Assembly: GCA_002331565.1 (NCBI GenBank)
Contig: DCZC01000215.1
Coordinates: 1 to 6,155 of the forward strand
DNA length: 6,155 nucleotides
Source: Gemmatimonas sp. UBA2094
Lineage (GTDB): Bacteria > Gemmatimonadota > Gemmatimonadetes > Gemmatimonadales > Gemmatimonadaceae
Direction of reading: 5' to 3'
Shown one piece after another: positions 1 to 6,155 of the stretch. The notes below the pieces were generated by a model. It was not told the origin of the DNA. It worked only from the letters and a program-made list of their open reading frames with translations, and did no database searches. The position numbers and the translations under genes are program-made. Every line of letters begins with the position of its first letter. The stretch's first letter is position 1.

Positions 1-1783
1 GGGCGGTGTAGTCGCGCTCCACGATGCCCGGAACCACCACGATACGCTGCTGCAGCCCGTCGAAGTCGATACGTGCCGGCGCAGCGGCGACGGCGCTGTC
101 GCGCGGCGCCACCGCGCGCGCGGCCTCCTCGTCACTCTCGGGCAGCAGCGGCGACGGCTCGTTCTTCGCCAGCACCGCGAGGTACAACGCCTTCGTCTCG
201 GGGCGGTCGTACTTCGTCATGTCGAGCAGCGACGAATTGAGCGCGAAGTTGGTGCTGGCGAAGAACCACAGGTACTTGCCGCTCGCATCCCACGCCGGGC
301 TGGTCGCATCGGCCATGCCGTCGGTGATCTGCCGGGCCGCACCCGCCTCCACGTCGTACACGTAGATGGCGCGCATGAGCGACTTGAGCCGCTTGGGATA
401 CGCGAGATAGCGCGAGTCGGGGCTCCACACCGGCACGATGCTGCGATCGGCCATAAAATACGGATCGTTGTCGGCCACCTTCGCGCGCCCGCTCGCGAGA
501 TCCACGAGCCAGATGCGGAAGTGCGTGTCCTGGAAGGCAATCGTCCGGCCGTTCGGCGACCAGCTGGGCGAATACGGACGGCTGGGTTCCGGCAGCGCGA
601 TCGCGCGCTTGGCACCAAGCCCGTCCTGCGGCGCGATGATCAGCTGGTACTCGCCGGAGGCATCGCTGAAGTACGCCACCGACTTGCCGTCGGGCGACCA
701 CACCGGTGCGATCTCGGCCGACCCGCTGCTGTTGCCGAGATTGCGCACGTCGCCCTTTTCAGCCGGCACGGTGAATACCTCACCGCGCGCTTCCACCGCG
801 GCGCGCTTGCCCGTGGCAGACAGCGCGATGTTGGCCACGCGCGCGGTCACGTCCTTCCACGCGGGCATCATCCACGGGAAGTCACCGGCGGCCGTGATGT
901 TCACGACCTTGCTGGTGCCGCTGCGCGCATCGAGTTCGTGAATGTAGCCCGCCTGCTCGAAGACCACCGTACTCCCCGACGCATCGAGGCTCTTCACGTC
1001 GAAGTCGGCGAACGTCGTGATCTGCCGGAGCGCGCGCGTCTTCGTGTCGAATGCCCACACGTTGGACACGCCGTCGCGGTCGCTGAGGAAATACACCGCA
1101 TCGCCCACCCACACCGGATCCATTTCCTTGGTGCCGGTGAATGGCGTGCTGTCGAGCGCGAAGCTCTTGAGATCGACGATCCAGATGGGCTTGTTCTGCC
1201 CGCCCCGATAGTTGCGCCGTTCCTCGTCCCACGACGTGGGCATGCGATAGGCAATCTTGCTGCCATCGGGCGAAAGCTTGCCCTGATTGGCGCGCGGCAG
1301 CGGCAACGCCGACTCCACGCCGCCGGTCACCGGCACGGTGTAGAAGCGCGGCACGCCCGTGGGGGCCCACGTGGCACGCGGCGACGAAAACAGGATGTGC
1401 TTGCCATCCGGGGTCCACCCCTGCACGAGGTCGGCGCCCGGGTGCCACGTGAGCCGCTTCGGCTGCCCGCCCTCCACCGGCACCACGTAGACGTCGGTGT
1501 TGCCCGCATACTCGGCGCTGAACGCCACAAGCGACCCGTCGGGGGACAGCTTGGGATTCTGCGTCTGTCCTTGGAAGCTGGTGAGCCGTCGCGCCGAACC
1601 GCCGGCCCGTTCGACGACCCAGACGTTGTTGGCGTAGGCGAACGCGATGTGGCGTCCGCTCACGCTGGGCGTACGCAGGAGACGGGTCGTGGACTGCGCC
1701 GCGGCCACGTTCACGGCGGTACCGGCGGCGAGCGCCAGCGCCATCGCCACGCGGAGCGGCTCCGAGGATGACGGGAGAGACAT
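1..1783 (-). CDS. Tricorn protease-like protein, N-terminal propeller part (3' end outside window)
   Basis: The frame runs open from ATG 1783 to the window edge, giving 594 residues with no stop. Residues 1-29 read as a signal peptide with a likely cut at VAAA|QS, so the product is probably periplasmic or secreted. The mature start (LLRTPSVSGRHIAFAY) and GGSARRLT match bacterial tricorn homologues. PD40/TolB-like propeller motifs recur: SPDG at 80, TPDG at 124, SPDG at 171, SPDG at 363, SPNG at 409 and SPDS at 454, with SDRDGVSNVW near 234. This fits the two stacked propellers of the S41 tricorn family, which process peptides. A variable acidic and Ala-rich linker (about 545-570) precedes DFDGLQQRIVVVPG, typical of the step into the C1 domain. 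The PDZ and Ser/His protease parts lie outside, so activity cannot be judged. No Shine-Dalgarno precedes ATG 1783; GTG 1750, with GGAG nine bases upstream, is an alternative start. It follows the phosphatase-like gene by 57 nt and is probably in its operon. A stand-alone TolB-like propeller protein is less likely. Confidence 0.88.
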   Translation of the reverse strand, partial: MSLPSSSEPLRVAMALALAAGTAVNVAAAQSTTRLLRTPSVSGRHIAFAYANNVWVVERAGGSARRLTSFQGQTQNPKLSPDGSLVAFSAEYAGNTDVYVVPVEGGQPKRLTWHPGADLVQGWTPDGKHILFSSPRATWAPTGVPRFYTVPVTGGVESALPLPRANQGKLSPDGSKIAYRMPTSWDEERRNYRGGQNKPIWIVDLKSFALDSTPFTGTKEMDPVWVGDAVYFLSDRDGVSNVWAFDTKTRALRQITTFADFDVKSLDASGSTVVFEQAGYIHELDARSGTSKVVNITAAGDFPWMMPAWKDVTARVANIALSATGKRAAVEARGEVFTVPAEKGDVRNLGNSSGSAEIAPVWSPDGKSVAYFSDASGEYQLIIAPQDGLGAKRAIALPEPSRPYSPSWSPNGRTIAFQDTHFRIWLVDLASGRAKVADNDPYFMADRSIVPVWSPDSRYLAYPKRLKSLMRAIYVYDVEAGAARQITDGMADATSPAWDASGKYLWFFASTNFALNSSLLDMTKYDRPETKALYLAVLAKNEPSPLLPESDEEAARAVAPRDSAVAAAPARIDFDGLQQRIVVVPGIVERDYTA

Positions 1784-1840
1784 GGGAAGGGAGAGGAGGG
1801 AGTGAAGCAGACGAACGGCAACGAGGACGGCGAGGAGCGC

Positions 1841-3649
1841 TCAGTAGCTCCAGGGTACGCCATCGAGTGCCGCCCGGACATTCGTCACCAGCAGCGGTTT
1901 CGAGCGGTCGACCGTCGGGCGATCGCCGCGGAGGCGCAGCCGCTCGAGGACGACGGCAATGCGATACTCGTGCCCGGGCGTAAGCGTTGCAAGTCCCAGC
2001 TCTGCCGCCGGCCAGACCCACTGCGTCCCGTCGATGCTGTGGGGGGCCGCGGCGAGCGGGAGCAGCGCCGTGTACAGGGTCGTATCACGATCGAGCGGGC
2101 GCACCTCGACCCGCAGACGGCCACCGGCGCCGCTCCATTGTTCGGGTGAGCGGGGAACAGAGAGCAATGCGACCGGCCCGCTGTCCGGGAGCGTCGGAAC
2201 GCCGACCCACGGGCGCCGATGCAGGCGATCGAGGCGAAGCATGCCGGCGTCGACCACGGCCAGAGCGGGTTGATGGACGCGCAGGTCGAGCAGATCGTCG
2301 AACCCACCGAACTGGTCGCGTACACGCATGGCGACATCATCGTGCGGGACCACCCGGTTGCTCATCGCGATCCCCACGGCGTTGGTGACCCCCAGCGCCC
2401 CGTGGGTTCCGCCGAGTGGGCGGAGCCGGTTGGCCACGCTGACCAGGCCCAGCCCCACGCGAAAGGTGTCGTGGATGCTGACGAGGATGGGGGCCGGATT
2501 GCGCGTGGCGGACAGATGGCCGTGCACGATGCGCGGGGGGGCGACCGGATACGGCGCGCCTGCCGTGAACTGCACCCACGACGACGTCGTGGCATAGCCG
2601 TCGGCGTCGAGGACACCGGCAGCGCGCATCCGGAGTACCGCACTGTCGAGCTCGAGCGGGTCCCCACGCTCACTCGTGTAGCGGTACCGATCCTCACCCG
2701 CCACCCGACGCCGCCTGACCGCCCCGAGTCGCAGCTCACCGGGGCCGTCATGCCGCATCACCGTGAAGAGCGAATCGTTCACCCGCTGGGTGACCACGTC
2801 CACGGCGGGCATCCCCGCCAGCAGTGACGCCACACGCGCCACAGAGTCGGGCGCGCAAAAGACGCCGAACCCCGTCGTCACCCCATCCACGCTGAAGGCA
2901 ACCTGATTGGCGCGGGCGATCGATCGCGCCGATTCGAACCCGTGTGCCGCCAAGGCCTCCACCAGCGGCGCGAATTCGGCTTCACGCGCCCGGTTGTGCC
3001 CGTGATCGGAGAGCACGATGACTTCGAGCTCGCGCCCGGTGCGTTCACGATAGCGCGTGAGCAGCTCCGTCAGACGTTCGTCGAGATGATCGAGATAGCG
3101 ATGCACGTCGCCGCGAGTGTGCTGCAGTGCATCCGGCCCCACGTTGTACAGATAGACCGTCTCGCGATTGCGCGTGCCCAGCACGAGATCCACATCGGTA
3201 TTCACTTCGCGACGCGCGACGGGCCACGAAATGAGATACGCGCCGAGGTGATGAAACTTGGTGTCGAACGCATAGTCCATGCGTTCCTCGTACTCGATGG
3301 GACTGATGGCCGACAACGCATCGCCCAGCACGGCGTTGTGGCGCGCGCTGTAGTACACGCGCTGGTACCCCGCCGGCGGATACAGGCCGAAGATGGCGTG
3401 CCACGCGATGTCGCTGATGGACGGGAAGGTGGAGACGAGGCGGGCCGGGGGGTGAAATGCGGCGAAGCGCCCACGCTGCCGCGCTTCCATCACGTCCCGA
3501 TAGTCGATGCCGTCGAGCGCCAGCACCACGCGTCGCGGCAAGGCCTCCGCCGGCACCGGGCGCTGGAACGAAGCACACCCGGCGAGCATACCAAGAAGGT
3601 ATCCCACAAGCCCTGCCTCGAGCTTGCTCCCCCACGGAGCACGAGTCAT
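1841..3649 (-). CDS. Lipoprotein of the alkaline phosphatase / type I phosphodiesterase superfamily
   Basis: This 602-residue protein begins with a lipoprotein signal (hydrophobic stretch, lipobox LAGC, Cys25), so it is probably anchored to a membrane facing the periplasm. The metal-site pattern of the alkaline-phosphatase superfamily appears in order. D46 lies in VVLALDGID. FPSIS (75-79) aligns with the FPSLT nucleophile motif, making S79 the likely nucleophile, with T74 as second choice; GLYP follows at 88-91. D173 and H177 lie in PDALQH, D215 and H216 in SDHGH, and H416 in GGTHG. This is the arrangement of nucleotide pyrophosphatase/phosphodiesterase enzymes, which cleave phosphomono- or diesters with two metal ions, usually zinc. 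The substrate cannot be read from sequence. About 170 residues follow the last metal ligand and look beta-rich (strand-like segments such as GRLRVEVRPL), perhaps an accessory sandwich domain. ATG 3649 is chosen because it gives the lipobox; a purine stretch (AAGAAGG) sits 12 bases upstream, better spaced for an out-of-frame ATG at 3656. The gene is first in a probable operon with the tricorn-like gene. Confidence 0.88.
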   Translation of the reverse strand: MTRAPWGSKLEAGLVGYLLGMLAGCASFQRPVPAEALPRRVVLALDGIDYRDVMEARQRGRFAAFHPPARLVSTFPSISDIAWHAIFGLYPPAGYQRVYYSARHNAVLGDALSAISPIEYEERMDYAFDTKFHHLGAYLISWPVARREVNTDVDLVLGTRNRETVYLYNVGPDALQHTRGDVHRYLDHLDERLTELLTRYRERTGRELEVIVLSDHGHNRAREAEFAPLVEALAAHGFESARSIARANQVAFSVDGVTTGFGVFCAPDSVARVASLLAGMPAVDVVTQRVNDSLFTVMRHDGPGELRLGAVRRRRVAGEDRYRYTSERGDPLELDSAVLRMRAAGVLDADGYATTSSWVQFTAGAPYPVAPPRIVHGHLSATRNPAPILVSIHDTFRVGLGLVSVANRLRPLGGTHGALGVTNAVGIAMSNRVVPHDDVAMRVRDQFGGFDDLLDLRVHQPALAVVDAGMLRLDRLHRRPWVGVPTLPDSGPVALLSVPRSPEQWSGAGGRLRVEVRPLDRDTTLYTALLPLAAAPHSIDGTQWVWPAAELGLATLTPGHEYRIAVVLERLRLRGDRPTVDRSKPLLVTNVRAALDGVPWSY

Positions 3650-3654
3650 GATTC

Positions 3655-3682
3655 ATCGTAGCCTTCTTGCGCGTTCACACAA
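3655..3682 (-). promoter_or_regulatory. Candidate promoter for the phosphatase-like lipoprotein gene, possibly leaderless
   Basis: The divergent intergenic gap is only 57 bp (3650-3706). On the minus strand it contains TTGTGT (3682-3677), a 16-base spacer and TACGAT (3660-3655), a weak match to -35/-10 boxes. TACGAT also fits TANNNT and ends five bases before ATG 3649, so transcription could start at or next to the start codon. This would suit the badly spaced Shine-Dalgarno. The match is poor and such hexamers occur by chance. No clear promoter for the plus-strand gene was seen in the gap. Confidence 0.22.
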
Positions 3683-3706
3683 GTCCGCGCTTCGAGCACT
3701 TCCCGC

Positions 3707-4885
3707 ATGCACGTTTTTTCGTCATTGTCCCGATTGCTCCCCTGGTGCGTGGCCATGGGCATGGCTCTCGGTTGGGCCACCGCATCCGACGCCCAGTCGG
3801 CGGCGTCCACGGCGGCGGGTACCGGGACCGTGCGCGGGGCCGTGAGCACCACGTTCGGCCTCCCCATCGGCGGAGCGTACCTGCGCCTGTCGATTCCCGG
3901 CCGGGGTATCACCACCTCGGTGGAGTCGGACGAAGACGGCAAGTTCAACGCCGTCGGCGTACCTGCCGGTGGCGCGTGGCTGGTGGCGCGACGCATCGGC
4001 TATCGCCCGGACTCCGTGCGCGTGACGGTGACCGCAGGTGAAACGGTAGAGCGCGCCATTCAACTCGAGCGCATTGCGGTGGAGCTCGATCGCGTGCAGA
4101 TCGTCGGCCGCCGTGATGTCACAGGCCCCATGGCCGGGTTCTACAAGCGCATGGGACAGGGCGGCGGCCGCTACTTCACCGCCGGCGACATCGAACGACG
4201 GAATGCGGCGCGCATGAGCGACATGCTGCGGATGATCCCGGGCATGCGCATCGAATCACGTGGCTTTCAGACCTCCGTACGCATGCGCGGGAGCCGCTGT
4301 GCTCCGCTCGTGTGGCTCGACGGCCAACCGCTCTACGCCGGGGAAATCGATCTCGATGCCTTCGACCCCCGCACGTTCGAGGGTATGGAGATCTATAGCG
4401 GCGCGGCCTCGGTGCCGGTGGAGTTCCAGGGCAACCAGCGCCTGAGCAGCGCCTGCGGGACCATCATTCTTTGGTCGAAGCGCGGTGAGCTGCGCGAGCG
4501 CAAGCGCAAGAAGGATGAACCCACGCCCACCATGCGCATCAGCCAGATGCTCGACAAGGGCGAGGCGTTCGTCGCCACCGAGGTGGATGCGATGGCGCGC
4601 CCCGACTCGTTCAACCTGATCAAGCCCATGTATCCCGACTCGCTGTTCGACGCCCAGGCGCCGGGGCGGGTGATCGCGGAGTTCGTGGTGCGCGTGAACG
4701 GGGAGCCAGACATGGACACCTTCAATGCCGTGACCACCACGCATCGCCTGTTCGTCGAGCCCGTGCGTCGTGCTGTGCGCGAACAGCGCTTCGTTCCCGC
4801 GGTGCGAAAGGGGCGGCCGGTGCCGCAAGTGCTGCAACTGCCGTTCGATTTCCTGCCGGACTCCACCGCCCGCCGGCGAAACTGA
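3707..4885 (+). CDS. Secreted CarboxypepD_reg - TonB-receptor plug - TonB C-terminal domain fusion protein, no beta-barrel
   Basis: This 392-residue protein has three recognisable domains after a signal peptide (1-29, likely cut ASDA|QS). Residues about 41-121 form a carboxypeptidase-regulatory-like beta-sandwich (TVRGAVST, SDEDGKFNAVGVPAG, ARRIGYRPDSV). Residues about 135-258 resemble the plug domain of TonB-dependent receptors: FTAGDIERRNAARMSDMLRM then IPGMRI, PLVWLDGQPL, FEGMEIYSG and a closing CGTIILWSKRG. Instead of the roughly 500-residue receptor barrel there is a basic linker (RERKRKK, 263-269) and then, at about 305-383, a TonB C-terminal domain: MYPDSLF, GRVIAEFVVRVNGEPD, AVREQRFVPAVRKGRPV and LPFDF. 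In ordinary systems these last two domains belong to separate partners, the outer-membrane receptor and the inner-membrane energy transducer. No transmembrane anchor or lipobox is visible, so the product is probably periplasmic or surface-associated, and its role is unknown. C198 and C250 flank the plug core and may form a disulfide. ATG 3707 is the first start after the in-frame stop at 3659; its Shine-Dalgarno is weak. Confidence 0.9.
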   Translation: MHVFSSLSRLLPWCVAMGMALGWATASDAQSAASTAAGTGTVRGAVSTTFGLPIGGAYLRLSIPGRGITTSVESDEDGKFNAVGVPAGGAWLVARRIGYRPDSVRVTVTAGETVERAIQLERIAVELDRVQIVGRRDVTGPMAGFYKRMGQGGGRYFTAGDIERRNAARMSDMLRMIPGMRIESRGFQTSVRMRGSRCAPLVWLDGQPLYAGEIDLDAFDPRTFEGMEIYSGAASVPVEFQGNQRLSSACGTIILWSKRGELRERKRKKDEPTPTMRISQMLDKGEAFVATEVDAMARPDSFNLIKPMYPDSLFDAQAPGRVIAEFVVRVNGEPDMDTFNAVTTTHRLFVEPVRRAVREQRFVPAVRKGRPVPQVLQLPFDFLPDSTARRRN

Positions 4886-4905
4886 CTTCCACACCGAGAC
4901 CGTTC

Positions 4906-5322
4906 GTGGCCCCGTATCGTGTACTGCCGCTCGTCGCCCTGACCACCTTTGTGTCGATGGCCCCGGCCGCCCTCGCGCAACCCGCACGCAAGGAGATCGG
5001 CCGCACCTCCATCGGTACACCGACTCCGGTGTTCGTGGAACCGCGTACCGTCACCCGCAGCGGCACCGTCGTCACCGCCGCGATCCGTGTGGCGCTGAAC
5101 CCGCCGCTCAAGCATCCCAAGGGGGAGCTCAAGAGCTCACGCACACTGGGCATGTACGACTGCGCGAAGCGCACGGTGGCCACCAAGGAGAGCTGGTACT
5201 ACCTCGACGATGCCGGGAAACGGGAGGCCATGCATCGGGAGGTGAAGATCCCCGGCTTCGGCCCGATCCCGCGGGGCTCGGTGGCCGACGTCGCATTCAC
5301 CTATCTGTGCGCGTCGAAATAG
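4906..5322 (+). CDS. Small secreted protein, resembles the surface-adhesin E family
   Basis: The 138-residue product starts at GTG 4906 with a clear signal peptide (hydrophobic segment VLPLVALTTFVSMAPAALA, cut at ALA|QP after residue 24), leaving about 114 exported residues. The layout recalls surface-adhesin E (Protein E of Haemophilus is the type): an early segment with alternating hydrophobic residues (TVVTAAIRVALN), then KSSRTLGMYDCAKRTVA, WYYLDDAG, a loop rich in Pro and Gly ending IPRGSVADVAF, and a terminal Cys. C86 and C135 are the only cysteines of the mature part and could pair. The assignment rests on this pattern alone; another small secreted family is possible, and adhesion itself is not shown. 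The start codon lies 20 bases after the stop of the plug-TonB_C gene, so co-transcription is likely. GTG is chosen because the next in-frame ATG (4957) would cut the signal peptide. Only a weak GAGA precedes it. Confidence 0.8.
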   Translation: MAPYRVLPLVALTTFVSMAPAALAQPARKEIGRTSIGTPTPVFVEPRTVTRSGTVVTAAIRVALNPPLKHPKGELKSSRTLGMYDCAKRTVATKESWYYLDDAGKREAMHREVKIPGFGPIPRGSVADVAFTYLCASK

Positions 5323-5337
5323 CCCGCGCCCGCGTGT

Positions 5338-6155
5338 TCAGTGCGCCCGGGCGGCGAGCAGCACGCCACCAATCACCGCCGCAGCGCCCAGCATGCCCAC
5401 CGGGGAGAGACGTTCGCCCCACATGATGTACGCCGCGACGACGGCGAGCACCGGCTCGAGCGTGGCGATGGTGCTCGCCCGCGAAGGGCCGATGAGACGA
5501 ATGCCGTTGGCATTGGACAGATACGCGCCGTAAGTAGCCACGAATGCGAGAAAGGCGATGGCGCTCCACGCTCGCACCGTGAGCATCTGCCACTGCACGA
5601 AGGGCGAGAGGACGATGGCCCCCGTGGCAAGCGCCCAGGCCATGACGCGCGACGGTGCATTGTGGGCAAAGAGCGTTCGACCGATCAGGAAGTAGAGTGC
5701 GTAGCCGATCCCGGCCCCTAGCCCCCAGGCCACGGCGGGCACCGATGCCGTTACGTCGACCGTGCCGGTAGCCGGATACAGCGCCACAAGCACGACGCCC
5801 ACGAGCGTGACGACGAGTGCGGTCGCTTCCCCGCGCGACACACGCTCACGCAGCCCAAAATGGGCACCGAACGCCACCCAGACGGGGGCGGAGTAAAGCA
5901 GAATGGAGGCGAGCGCCGCCCCGCCGCGCTGCACGGCTTCGAAGTACGAGACGTACAGACGGGCCACTGCCACGACGCCGAGCGCCATGGCGGACAGCCG
6001 GTCACCTGTACGCAGGGCGTGGGCCCGGGTGAGCGCGGAATGACCGGCAAACAACAGCGCCGCCACCGCTGCGCGCCAGAACGCGACGGTAAGCGGCGCC
6101 ACCCCTTCCGCAAAAGCCACGCGCGCCATTGGGCCGAGCAGCGCCCATTGCATCG
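5338..6155 (-). CDS. EamA/DMT-family transporter (N-terminus probably outside window)
   Basis: About ten hydrophobic helices can be counted over the 271 residues from the ATG at 6153, matching the two tandem five-helix EamA repeats of drug/metabolite transporters in the inner membrane. Helix 1 holds WALLGPMARVAF, and APLTVAFWRAAVAALL resembles the usual Pro...R motif of helix 2. SILLYSAPVWVAFGAHF is helix 4. The second repeat closes with the hallmark LEPVLAVVAAYIMWGERLS followed by a Gly-rich last helix. Members move amino acids, metabolites or drugs; the substrate cannot be told here. Family proteins are normally near 290-300 residues and have several residues before the WALLGP-like motif, so the ATG at 6153, two bases from the edge, is probably internal and the true start lies outside. 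The stop (TGA, 5340-5338) is 15 bp from the end of the convergent adhesin-like gene, with no obvious terminator between. No functional link to the other genes is evident. Confidence 0.88.
   Translation of the reverse strand, partial: MQWALLGPMARVAFAEGVAPLTVAFWRAAVAALLFAGHSALTRAHALRTGDRLSAMALGVVAVARLYVSYFEAVQRGGAALASILLYSAPVWVAFGAHFGLRERVSRGEATALVVTLVGVVLVALYPATGTVDVTASVPAVAWGLGAGIGYALYFLIGRTLFAHNAPSRVMAWALATGAIVLSPFVQWQMLTVRAWSAIAFLAFVATYGAYLSNANGIRLIGPSRASTIATLEPVLAVVAAYIMWGERLSPVGMLGAAAVIGGVLLAARAH

Noticed and set aside
521..1771. Long plus-strand open frame of 416 codons antisense to the tricorn-like gene
   Set aside because: Its translation is rich in Arg, His, Gly and Ala with no domain, as expected from the complement of GC-rich coding DNA. 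The minus-strand frame has clear propeller motifs.
1784..1843. Stop-codon readthrough joining the lipoprotein and tricorn-like genes
   Set aside because: The two genes are in the same frame, separated by one TGA and 19 open codons. This happens by chance in a third of cases, and the second gene has its own signal peptide. No readthrough context was seen.
882..2021. Minus-strand open frame of 379 codons across the gene junction
   Set aside because: It overlaps two well supported genes in another frame and has a low-complexity Arg-rich translation without motifs.
2219..2827. Plus-strand open frames antisense to the phosphatase-like gene (also 2942-3661)
   Set aside because: They are antisense shadows of a gene whose metal-binding motifs are intact in the other strand. 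No signal, domain or start context supports them.
3707..3793. Lipoprotein signal on the plug-TonB_C protein (Cys14)
   Set aside because: The residues before the Cys (LPWC) do not fit a lipobox and the Cys lies in the middle of the hydrophobic segment. ASDA|QS is a normal signal peptidase I site.
5323..5353. Bidirectional terminator between the convergent genes
   Set aside because: A 6-bp GC inverted repeat (CGCCCG 5327-5332 and CGGGCG 5348-5353) has a 15-base loop and no T-run on either side. It is within chance for this base composition.
1..6155. Mobile element, CRISPR array, tRNA or phage/defence genes
   Set aside because: No direct repeats with spacers, terminal inverted repeats, transposase or integrase motifs, or tRNA-like sequence were seen. 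All space is filled by the five genes and gaps of at most 57 bp.

Overview
The window is GC-rich and densely coding. It holds six features I can support: five genes and one weak promoter candidate. No RNA genes, insertion sequences, CRISPR arrays or long repeats were seen. The protein repertoire (an exported tricorn-type propeller protein, a short carboxypeptidase-regulatory/plug protein, and many secreted proteins in very GC-rich DNA) suggests a diderm bacterium, most likely Gemmatimonadota. That placement is inference from family resemblance, not a database result.

Left half, minus strand. A lipoprotein of the alkaline-phosphatase / type I phosphodiesterase superfamily (3649 down to 1841) is followed after 57 nt by a tricorn-protease-like gene (1783 down past base 1). 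The window contains the signal peptide and beta-propeller part of the tricorn protein but not its PDZ and protease domains. The two genes are probably co-transcribed and both products are predicted to be exported.

Middle, plus strand. Divergent from the lipoprotein gene, across only 57 bp, lies a gene for a secreted protein with an unusual build: carboxypeptidase-regulatory domain, TonB-receptor plug domain, basic linker and a TonB C-terminal domain, with no beta-barrel. Twenty bases after its stop comes a GTG-started gene for a small secreted protein resembling the surface-adhesin E family. These two probably form an operon.

Right end, minus strand. An EamA/DMT-family inner-membrane transporter converges on the adhesin-like gene with a 15-bp gap. 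Its N-terminus probably lies beyond the right edge.

All four genes in the left and middle blocks encode exported proteins, so the region looks like a cell-envelope neighbourhood. I see no evidence for a defence, toxin or mobile system. The most notable item is the plug-TonB_C fusion.
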